Of a stretch of DNA of 64,000 nucleotides, positions 52,480-58,759 are shown in pieces. Location: the NCBI RefSeq assembly GCF_012163145.1, contig NZ_JAAVTX010000005.1, positions 310,001-374,000 of the forward strand, written 5' to 3'. Numbering within the stretch: position 1 is the stretch's first letter; each line of letters starts with the position of its first letter. Both the position numbers and the translations under genes were made by a program. A model generated the notes under the pieces. It was not told the origin of the DNA and did no database searches. It saw nothing but the letters and a program-made list of their open reading frames with translations. The DNA is from Falsiroseomonas frigidaquae. Lineage in GTDB: Bacteria; Pseudomonadota; Alphaproteobacteria; Acetobacterales; Acetobacteraceae.

Positions 52480-53793
52480 CTATTCCGCCGCGATCGAGGA
52501 GGGGGCGTCGACGAAGAGGCTGCGTTCCATCTCCGTCGTGCCGAAGCTGCGCCAGTCGGTGGTCTTCGGGACCACGCCCTCGAAAGACGAAATATCCTTC
52601 AGCGGCACGCGCGGCTCCGTACGGCCAAGGGCGGGCGCGCCTTCCGCCAGGGCGCGTGCGGCCTCGATCATCAGGCGGCGCCATTGCACGATGGCGACGT
52701 CGCTGGCGGCGAGGCGTTCGGTGGTGCGGTCGGCGATCGGGCCCATGCTTTCCCACATCGCCATGTCCTGCGCCGGGATGCCCTTGATGCCGGTGAAATT
52801 GCCCAGCGCCATCAGGCGGCGGTCCTGGCCGTAGTCATTTTCCCGGGTCCGCTTCTTCTGCCAGTCGGCATCCACGTCGATGCCCGGCTGCAGGGCGAGG
52901 AACTTGCGCCAGTCCTCGGTGGAAGGAACGTCCGGCCCCTCCCCCCAGGCCATGAAATAGAACCAGGAATGGTGGTCATCGATCGGCACCGTCACCTGCG
53001 CCACGTTGTAGCTGGCATTGGGCGGGATCAGCGAGGTGACAGGCGCCACGAAGGTGGTGATGCGCACATAGTCATGCGTCGCCGCATTGGCGATCGGCCG
53101 GCGGATGGCGGCGTAGCGGAAGCCGTAGGAGGTGAGCTGCACCTGCAGCCGCGGCGCCTTGTCCGTGGAAGGCCGCGTCCAGTTCTTCGCATTCGCCCCG
53201 GCGCGGCCGACGCGGGCCGGCACCATGTCCGAGGAATGCAGCGAGGAGGAATGGGCGCTATCGATCTGCCCCTCGACGATCTGCGCCCAGTTGCAGGGCA
53301 CCATGGTCTTGCCGATGGCGACGCGCGTGTCGGGGGTCGGCGCGAAGGGGGGCGGTTCGAAGTCCGGCATATCGGCGCCATTGCCGAGGAAGGCCCAGAC
53401 GAAGCCGCCGGCCTCCTCCACCGGATAGCTGGGGTGCTTGAAGCGGGCGGCGGCGCAGGCTTCCGGCGGCTCGCTCGGCATCTCGAGGACGTTGCCCTCC
53501 ACGTCGATCTTCCAGCCGTGATACAGGCAGCGCAGGCCGCCTTCCTCGTTGCGGCCGTAATAGAGCGAGGCCTTGCGGTGCGGGCAGGCCTCCGCCACCA
53601 GGCCGAGGCGGCCGTCGCTGTCGCGGAAGGCGACCAGCTTCTCACCCAGCACCTGGACGCGAATCGGCTTGCCGTCCGGCTCCTCCACCTCCTCGGAAAG
53701 GCAGACCGGCAGCCAGTGGCTGCGCATCAGGCGGCCCATTGGGGCATCTCCGGTGACGCGGCAGAGCAGATCATTCTCGTCCTGGGTGAGCAT
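52480..53793 (-). CDS. pht3: Phthalate 4,5-dioxygenase oxygenase subunit (Rieske)
   Basis: 437 residues from ATG at 53793, with GGGAGG upstream. Rieske ligands C70-P-H72 and C89-LY-H92. The mononuclear iron triad is H181, H186 in DSAHSSSLH, with bridging D178. Features agree with the phthalate 4,5-dioxygenase group (alpha-only oxygenase, no beta subunit). It adds O2 to phthalate to give cis-4,5-dihydro-4,5-dihydroxyphthalate. First gene of the leftward pht arm; MarR-type palindrome 1 lies 16-35 bases upstream of the ATG. A related aromatic substrate cannot be excluded. Confidence 0.85.
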   Translation of the reverse strand: MLTQDENDLLCRVTGDAPMGRLMRSHWLPVCLSEEVEEPDGKPIRVQVLGEKLVAFRDSDGRLGLVAEACPHRKASLYYGRNEEGGLRCLYHGWKIDVEGNVLEMPSEPPEACAAARFKHPSYPVEEAGGFVWAFLGNGADMPDFEPPPFAPTPDTRVAIGKTMVPCNWAQIVEGQIDSAHSSSLHSSDMVPARVGRAGANAKNWTRPSTDKAPRLQVQLTSYGFRYAAIRRPIANAATHDYVRITTFVAPVTSLIPPNASYNVAQVTVPIDDHHSWFYFMAWGEGPDVPSTEDWRKFLALQPGIDVDADWQKKRTRENDYGQDRRLMALGNFTGIKGIPAQDMAMWESMGPIADRTTERLAASDVAIVQWRRLMIEAARALAEGAPALGRTEPRVPLKDISSFEGVVPKTTDWRSFGTTEMERSLFVDAPSSIAAE

Positions 53794-53808
53794 GGCGGTC
53801 CCTCCCAT

Positions 53809-53828
53809 ATACTTAGCAGGCTAAGATA
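53809..53828. promoter_or_regulatory. MarR-type operator 1 (pht3 side)
   Basis: ATACTTAGCAGGCTAAGATA: 14 central bases CTTAGC-AG-GCTAAG are a perfect palindrome, and the flanks extend it. The ATACTTAG half-site recurs, inverted, in operator 2. It sits just upstream of the pht3 ribosome-binding site, over the likely -10. Confidence 0.65.
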
Positions 53829-53859
53829 TGCGGCGATGGCCGAGGGCTGTCCAGGCCGG

Positions 53860-53888
53860 TTGACCTTTTTAATTAGTCTTCTAAGTAT
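53860..53888 (+). promoter_or_regulatory. Candidate sigma-70 promoter for the pht2-pht4-marR arm
   Basis: TTGACC at 53860-53865 is a good -35. The -10 at a 16-17 base spacing falls within TAAGTAT (53882-53888), inside operator 2. Regulator binding there would block the polymerase. Confidence 0.45.
53869..53888. promoter_or_regulatory. MarR-type operator 2 (pht2 side)
   Basis: TTAATTAGTCTTCTAAGTAT: shares TTAG-N4-CTAA with operator 1, and its right half is the inverted copy of ATACTTAG. Centres of the two operators are 60 bases apart, close to six helical turns. Confidence 0.6.
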
Positions 53889-53907
53889 CTTCAGAACACT
53901 AGGGAGG

Positions 53908-54873
53908 ATGGCGGAATTGGAGGACGGCTTCACCCCGCTGCGGGTCCTTTCCGCTGACCGCATCGCGGAGGATATCTTCCGCTTCGACTTGGCGCATCCG
54001 GCCGGCGAGGGCCTGCCCGCCTTCACCGCCGGCGCGCATCTGCGGGTGCGGGTGCCGGGCGAGCTGGAACGGCGCTATTCGCTGTGTTCGGACCCGGGCG
54101 AGACGGCGGGCTATTCCATCGCGGTGAAGCGGGATGCGGCGGGCCAGGGCGGGTCCGTCGCGCTGTGCGACCAGGTGAAGGCGGGCGACCTGCTGCCCTG
54201 CTCGGCGCCGCACAACGATTTTTCGCTGGTGGGCCGGCCGGTTGCGCGGCTGTTCATCGCCGGCGGCATCGGCATCACGCCGATCATGGCGATGATCCGT
54301 CATCTGGAGGCCGAGGGCGGGCCGCCCTGGAAGCTGGTCTATCTCACCCGCTCCGCCGCGCAGACCGCGTTTCGGGAGGAACTTCTGGCCTTCCGCGGCA
54401 AGGTGACCCTCCACCATGATGGTGGCGACCCGAACCGCGCCTTCGACCTCTGGCCCCTGCTGGAACAGCCGAGGGGCCGGCACATCCATTGCTGCGGGCC
54501 GCGCGGGCTGATGCAGGCGGTGCGGGACATGACGGGCCACTGGTCCTCCGCCGCCGTGCATTTCGAGGACTTTTCCGCCGGCAGCGGCCAGATCCGGCCG
54601 GACGACCTGGCCTTCACCGCGCGGCTGGCGCGTTCCGGCACCGAGATCCCGGTGCCGGCGGGCACCACCCTGCTCTCGGCGCTGCACCGGGCGGGCCATG
54701 CCGTGCCATTCTCCTGCGAAAGCGGCACCTGCGGGTCCTGCCGCACCGGGCTGGTCTCGGGCGAGGTGGACCATCGCGACCTGGTGCTGATGGAGCATGA
54801 GAAGGCCATGGCCATCCTGCCCTGCGTCTCCCGCGCCGCGCCCGGCTGCGACACGCTGGTCCTCGACCTGTGA
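53908..54873 (+). CDS. pht2: Phthalate dioxygenase reductase
   Basis: 321 residues if the ATG at 53908 is used. AGGGAGG directly abuts this ATG, whereas the in-frame TTG at 53917 has an ideal nine-base spacing, so translation may start there (318 residues). Order: FMN domain with RRYSLCSDPGE, NAD domain with FIAGGIGITPIMAMIRHLE and HCCGPRGLM, then a C-terminal plant-type ferredoxin with CESGTCGSCRTG and a later Cys (ILPCVSRA). This domain order matches Pht2/OphA1. It passes electrons from NADH to the Rieske oxygenase. First gene of the rightward pht arm. Confidence 0.88.
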   Translation: MAELEDGFTPLRVLSADRIAEDIFRFDLAHPAGEGLPAFTAGAHLRVRVPGELERRYSLCSDPGETAGYSIAVKRDAAGQGGSVALCDQVKAGDLLPCSAPHNDFSLVGRPVARLFIAGGIGITPIMAMIRHLEAEGGPPWKLVYLTRSAAQTAFREELLAFRGKVTLHHDGGDPNRAFDLWPLLEQPRGRHIHCCGPRGLMQAVRDMTGHWSSAAVHFEDFSAGSGQIRPDDLAFTARLARSGTEIPVPAGTTLLSALHRAGHAVPFSCESGTCGSCRTGLVSGEVDHRDLVLMEHEKAMAILPCVSRAAPGCDTLVLDL

Positions 54874-56111
54874 GGCGGGAGGCCGATCCGGAGCTGGACC
54901 TGCGGCCGCCCGAGGCGCCGCGGCGGCTGCGGCTCGGCGTTGCCGGCCTCGGCCGGGCCTTCATGCTGATGCTGCCGACGCTGGCGCATCATCCGCGCAT
55001 CCAGCTGGTGGCCTGCGCCGATCCGCGGCCGGAGGCGCGCATCCGCTTCACGGCGGATTTCGACGCGCCGGCCTATGCCGATTTCGGCGCGCTCTGCGAC
55101 GACAAGCAGGTGGAGGCCATCTACCTCGCCACGCCGCACCAGTTCCACGCGGCCCAGGTGGCGCGGGCGGCCGATTCGGGCAAGCACCTGCTGGTGGAGA
55201 AGCCGCTGGCGGTGACGCTGGCGGAGGCGGCCTCCATGGTCGAGCGCGCCCGCGCCGCCGGGGTGCGGCTGGTGGTGGGCCATAGCCACGGGCAGGACGG
55301 GCCGGTGCTGGCCGCGCGGCGCATGATCGCGGCCGGGGAATTCGGCGCCGTGCGCATGATCACCGCGCTGAATTTTACCGACTTCCTGTACCGCCCGCGA
55401 CGGCCGGAGGAGCTGGACACCGCCCAGGGCGGCGGCGTGGTGTTCAGCCAGGGGGCGCATCAGGTGGATGTGGCGCGGCTGCTCGGCGGCGGGCTGGTGC
55501 GCTCCGTCCGCGCCGCGACGGGCGCCTGGGACCCGGCGCGGCCGACGGAGGGCGCCTATACCGCCTTCCTCACCTTCGAGAATGGCTGCGTCGCCAGCCT
55601 GACCTATTCCGGCTATGGCCGCTTCGACAGCGACGTCTTTCTCGATTGGGTGGGGGAGATGGGCATGCCCAAGGATCCGGCCCACCACGGCACAGCCCGC
55701 GCGGCACTGTCCGGCCTGCCCGATGCGGCGGCGGAGGCCGCCCTCAAGGTGACCCGCACCTATGGCGCCCCGGGCCAGCCCCCTGGCCTGCCGCCGGCCG
55801 CCCCGCCCGCCTTCCACAACCAGTTCGGCCTGGTGATCGCCAGCTGCGATCGGGCCGACCTGCGGCTGACGGCGCAGGGCGTCGAGATCCACGGCGACAC
55901 CACCCGCCTGCTGCGCAAGACCCCCCTGCCGGCGGTTCCGCGCGGCGAAGTGCTGGACGAGCTTTGCGCTGCCGTGCTGGATGGCGCCCTGCCGCTGCAT
56001 GACGGCGCCTGGGGCATGGCCACGCTGGAGGTCTGCCTCGCCATCCTGCAATCCGCCCGCGAGGGCCGAGAGGTCGCGCTGCACCACCAAGTGGCGCCGA
56101 AGGACGACTGA
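54870..56111 (+). CDS. pht4: 4,5-dihydroxyphthalate dehydrogenase (Gfo/Idh/MocA family)
   Basis: 413 residues; GTG start overlaps the pht2 stop (GTGA). N-terminal Rossmann segment LRLGVAGLGRAFMLMLP and the family's conserved HLLVEKPLAVTLAEAA with its Lys. C-terminal alpha/beta half with GGGVVFSQGAHQVDVARLLGG. Pht4 of phthalate degraders is a member of this family. It would oxidise cis-4,5-dihydro-4,5-dihydroxyphthalate to 4,5-dihydroxyphthalate. Placed between the reductase and the MarR regulator. Confidence 0.82.
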   Translation: MRREADPELDLRPPEAPRRLRLGVAGLGRAFMLMLPTLAHHPRIQLVACADPRPEARIRFTADFDAPAYADFGALCDDKQVEAIYLATPHQFHAAQVARAADSGKHLLVEKPLAVTLAEAASMVERARAAGVRLVVGHSHGQDGPVLAARRMIAAGEFGAVRMITALNFTDFLYRPRRPEELDTAQGGGVVFSQGAHQVDVARLLGGGLVRSVRAATGAWDPARPTEGAYTAFLTFENGCVASLTYSGYGRFDSDVFLDWVGEMGMPKDPAHHGTARAALSGLPDAAAEAALKVTRTYGAPGQPPGLPPAAPPAFHNQFGLVIASCDRADLRLTAQGVEIHGDTTRLLRKTPLPAVPRGEVLDELCAAVLDGALPLHDGAWGMATLEVCLAILQSAREGREVALHHQVAPKDD

Positions 56112-56115
56112 GACG

Positions 56116-56301
56116 ATGCCCACCCTGCGAATCGAGCCACGCCAGGACAGCGCTACCGGCCTGTTCTTCCTGGAGGTTTTTCTGCCCGCGGAGGCGCCCA
56201 CCCCCTTCGTCAGCACCGCCCCCCGCTATGCCAGCGCCGCGGCGGCCGAACAGGACATGATCGCAACGCTGACGGCGGCCGCGAACCGACCCCGCGCATG
56301 A
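56116..56301 (+). CDS. Small conserved-looking protein, 61 residues
   Basis: Starts MPTLRIEPRQDSATGLFF, 4 bases after pht4; the ATG of marR lies inside its stop (ATGA). It has an N-terminal beta-rich half (LFFLEVFLPAEAPTPFVST) and an Ala-rich helical end (YASAAAAEQDMIATLTAAA). No domain is recognised. Tight coupling on both sides argues that it is a true gene rather than spacer. A role linked to phthalate catabolism is inferred from position only. Confidence 0.6.
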   Translation: MPTLRIEPRQDSATGLFFLEVFLPAEAPTPFVSTAPRYASAAAAEQDMIATLTAAANRPRA

Positions 56302-56786
56302 GCGACCGCGAATCGGCGCTGCCTTTCGACGAAAGCCTCGGCTACCTGGTGCGGGACCTGAACCGGCGCATCCAGCGCAGCCTGCAGGCCCGCATCCAGC
56401 CCAGCGGCGCGACACTCGGCGCCTGGTACTTCCTGCGCGTGCTGTGGGAGGAGGAGAGCCTGACCCAGCGAGAGCTGGCGCAGCGCATCGGCATGCAGGA
56501 ACCCACCGCCGTCATCGCGCTGCGCGGCATGGAGGAAGCCGGCTGGATCATCCGCGACCGCAGCGAGGAGGATCGCCGCAAGGTGCATATCCGCCTGACC
56601 GATGCCGGCCGCGCCCTGCGCGGCACCCTGCTGCCGGAGGCCAAGGCGGTGATCGGCCAGGCGCTGGGCGGCATGAGCGAGGTGGAGGTCGAGACATTGC
56701 TTGACCTGCTGCGCCGCGCCCGCGCCAACCTGGCCGACCCACCTACGACTTCAGCCGCGCAGCGGCGGCGGCGACGCAAAGGCTGA
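56298..56786 (+). CDS. MarR family transcriptional regulator of the phthalate locus
   Basis: 162 residues. Winged helix at about 40-115: LTQRELAQRIGMQEPTAVIALRGMEEAGWI is the recognition region and RSEEDRRKVHIRLTDAGR the wing with the family's D-R-R motif. A basic C-terminal tail, QRRRRRKG, is unusual. Being coupled to the catabolic arm and facing two MarR-type palindromes in the pht2/pht3 interval, it is the likely autoregulated repressor, probably released by an aromatic acid. The last 44 bases overlap the convergent deoxyribosyltransferase-like gene. Confidence 0.9.
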   Translation: MSDRESALPFDESLGYLVRDLNRRIQRSLQARIQPSGATLGAWYFLRVLWEEESLTQRELAQRIGMQEPTAVIALRGMEEAGWIIRDRSEEDRRKVHIRLTDAGRALRGTLLPEAKAVIGQALGGMSEVEVETLLDLLRRARANLADPPTTSAAQRRRRRKG

Positions 56787-57297
56787 ACACCTCGAGCGAA
56801 TCGAAGGGCACGTCGGCGCCGCCTGGCGGCAGGAAGATCGGCAGGCCGCCGCCCTGCTCCACCGCGCCGGGGATCATCAGGTTGTCCGGCAGGCCGAAGC
56901 CGCCCACCGTCAGCCCCGGCATCGGATCCGGCACCACCGCCGTCTGCGCCTGGCTGCGGGCGGCGAAGGGCGTGGCGCTGTTGGAATAGGCGAAGATCGG
57001 CCGGCCGCGGCCGAGGAACCAGCCCAGCTCCAGCAGCGTGCCCGCATCGGCCGAGGCGCCGCGGAAGGGGGTGAGGTTGGCGATGATCAGGTCCGCACGC
57101 TCCATCATCGCCAGATCCTTGGCGAAGATCACCCGCCAGGCCTCGGCCTCCGGCATGCTGGCCAGGGAGGCGACATCCTCGTTCAGCGGTGGCAGGGCGG
57201 TGATGCCGTGTCGGGCGCAGATGGCGGATTTGCGGGCCGCCTGTGCCGGGGCGTCGGGCAGGAAGACATCGGGGCCGGCGAGATAGGCAAGGGGCAT
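56743..57297 (-). CDS. Nucleoside 2-deoxyribosyltransferase-like protein
   Basis: 184 residues from ATG at 57297 (MPLAYLAGPDVFLPDAP). The family pattern is present: AYLAGPDVF at the N-terminus, FAKDLAMMERADLIIANLTPFRGASADAGTLLELGWFLGRGRPIFAY in the centre, where the Asp and Glu correspond to active-site residues of the fold. Such enzymes exchange or hydrolyse N-glycosidic bonds. It shares no operon with its neighbours; its 3' end overlaps marR by 44 bases. Confidence 0.85.
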   Translation of the reverse strand: MPLAYLAGPDVFLPDAPAQAARKSAICARHGITALPPLNEDVASLASMPEAEAWRVIFAKDLAMMERADLIIANLTPFRGASADAGTLLELGWFLGRGRPIFAYSNSATPFAARSQAQTAVVPDPMPGLTVGGFGLPDNLMIPGAVEQGGGLPIFLPPGGADVPFDSLEVFSLCVAAAAARLKS

Positions 57298-57434
57298 GGC
57301 GGCAAGCTGACCACGCGGCGCGCAGCCTGTGCAAGGCGCGGGCAATCATCGGCGGCGCCGGACCGGCACGGCGGAAATGGCCTCTGGCCCGCCACGGGGC
57401 GCATCTGGCAGGTTCGCCGCATGAGGATATCGAT

Positions 57435-58304
57435 TTGAAGCCGGCTCCCTTCGCCTGGCATGCGCCGGAGGATGTGGCGGAGGCGCTCGCGCTGAAGGCC
57501 AGCCATGGCGAGGCCGCGCGATTCCTGGCCGGCGGGCAATCCCTGGTGCCGGCGATGAATTTCCGGGTGGCCCAGCCGGCCGTGCTGGTGGACCTGAACC
57601 GTGTCTCGGCGTTGGATTCGCTGAATTTCGACGCGGCGGGCGGGCTGCGGATCGGCGCCATGTGCCGCTACCGGCGGATCGAGCGCGATGCCGAGGTGGC
57701 GCGCCACCTGCCGCTGCTGGTGGAGGCGCTGGCGGAGGTGGCGCATCCGCAGATCCGCACCCGCGGCACCCTGGCCGGCAACTTGTCCCATGCCGATCCG
57801 GCCAGCGAGATGCCGGCGGTGATGCTGGCGCTGGAGGCCCGCTTCCTGCTGCGCCGGCAGGGTGGCGAAAGGCTTGTGGCGGCGCGGGACTTCTTCCTCG
57901 GCCCGCTGGCCACGGCGCTGGCGGAGGATGAGATGCTGGCGGAGATCCACATTCCAGCCCTGCCCCCCGGCAGCGGCACGGCCTTCCTGGAGGTGGCTCG
58001 CAGGCGGGGTGACTACGCGATGATGGGTGTGGCGGCGGTGCTGCGCCGTGGGCCGGACGGGCGTTGCGTGGCGGCGCGGCTCGCGCTGTGCAGCGCGGGG
58101 CCGACTCCGATCCTGGCGGACCGCGCGGCGGCCAACCTGGTGGGCACGCGGCTCACCGGGGAGGACTTCGCGGCAGCCGCCGCGCTGGTGGTGACGGAGA
58201 TCGACCCCATGGGCAGCGTGCAGGCCTCGCCCGCCTATCAGCGGCACCTGGCCGGCGTGCTGGTCCCCCGCGCCCTGGCTTTGGCAGCGGAGCGCGCGGC
58301 ATGA
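57435..58304 (+). CDS. Molybdenum hydroxylase FAD subunit (CoxM-like)
   Basis: 289 residues from a TTG at 57435; GAGG stands eight bases upstream and the only nearby ATG (57421) is out of frame and closes after five codons. FAD-binding segments: FLAGGQSLVPAMNFR near residue 30 and RTRGTLAGNLSHADPASEMPA near residue 110, both diagnostic. C-terminal CO_deh_flav_C domain follows. Medium subunit carrying electrons from the molybdenum subunit through 2Fe-2S to FAD. Coupled to the next gene by ATGA. Confidence 0.9.
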   Translation: MKPAPFAWHAPEDVAEALALKASHGEAARFLAGGQSLVPAMNFRVAQPAVLVDLNRVSALDSLNFDAAGGLRIGAMCRYRRIERDAEVARHLPLLVEALAEVAHPQIRTRGTLAGNLSHADPASEMPAVMLALEARFLLRRQGGERLVAARDFFLGPLATALAEDEMLAEIHIPALPPGSGTAFLEVARRRGDYAMMGVAAVLRRGPDGRCVAARLALCSAGPTPILADRAAANLVGTRLTGEDFAAAAALVVTEIDPMGSVQASPAYQRHLAGVLVPRALALAAERAA

Positions 58305-58759
58305 AGGTCACCATCCGCGTTAATGGCGTGGAGCACACGCGCGAGGTGGAGCCGCGGCTGCTACTGAGCGACTTCCTGCGGCACGAGATCGGACTGACCG
58401 GCACCCATGTCGGCTGCGAGCACGGCGTCTGCGGCGCCTGCACCATCCTGTGGGACGGCGCGCCGGCCCGTTCCTGCCTGGCCTTCGCCGTGCAGGCCGA
58501 GGGCCATGAGATCCGCACCGTGGAAGGCCTGGCCCCCGCCCCGGGCAAGCTCAACCCGCTGCAACAGGCTTTCCAGGACGCGCATGGCCTGCAATGCGGC
58601 TACTGCACGCCGGGCATCCTGATGACCATGACCGCCTTCCTGGAGGACAATCCAAAACCTGACGAGGCGCAGGTGCGGGAGGCACTGTCGGGCAACCTCT
58701 GCCGCTGCACCGGCTACCAGCACATCGTCGATGCCGTCCTGCTGGCAAGCCAGGCATGA
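58301..58759 (+). CDS. Molybdenum hydroxylase [2Fe-2S] subunit (CoxS-like)
   Basis: 152 residues. Two iron-sulfur motifs: plant-type CEHGVCGACTILWDG with a later Cys (RSCLAF), and the all-helical domain QCGYCTPGILM plus NLCRCTGYQHIV. This is the small subunit that relays electrons from the molybdenum site to FAD. Starts with ATGA over the FAD subunit stop and ends with ATGA over the large subunit start. Confidence 0.95.
   Translation: MKVTIRVNGVEHTREVEPRLLLSDFLRHEIGLTGTHVGCEHGVCGACTILWDGAPARSCLAFAVQAEGHEIRTVEGLAPAPGKLNPLQQAFQDAHGLQCGYCTPGILMTMTAFLEDNPKPDEAQVREALSGNLCRCTGYQHIVDAVLLASQA

Noticed and set aside
51772-54873. Very long open frames on the strand opposite to, or out of phase with, real genes (also around 5902-8424, 28885-31494 and 58714-61278)
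   Set aside because: Their translations are Arg/Ala/His/Gln-rich with no recognisable domain and lie over well-supported genes; they come from the GC-rich third codon positions.
57406-57421. TGGCAGG-TTCG-CCGCA, a sigma-54-like sequence with GG-N10-GC spacing before the molybdenum hydroxylase genes
   Set aside because: Three mismatches in the key blocks, and the implied start (about 57432) would lie downstream of the GAGG ribosome-binding site of the gene.
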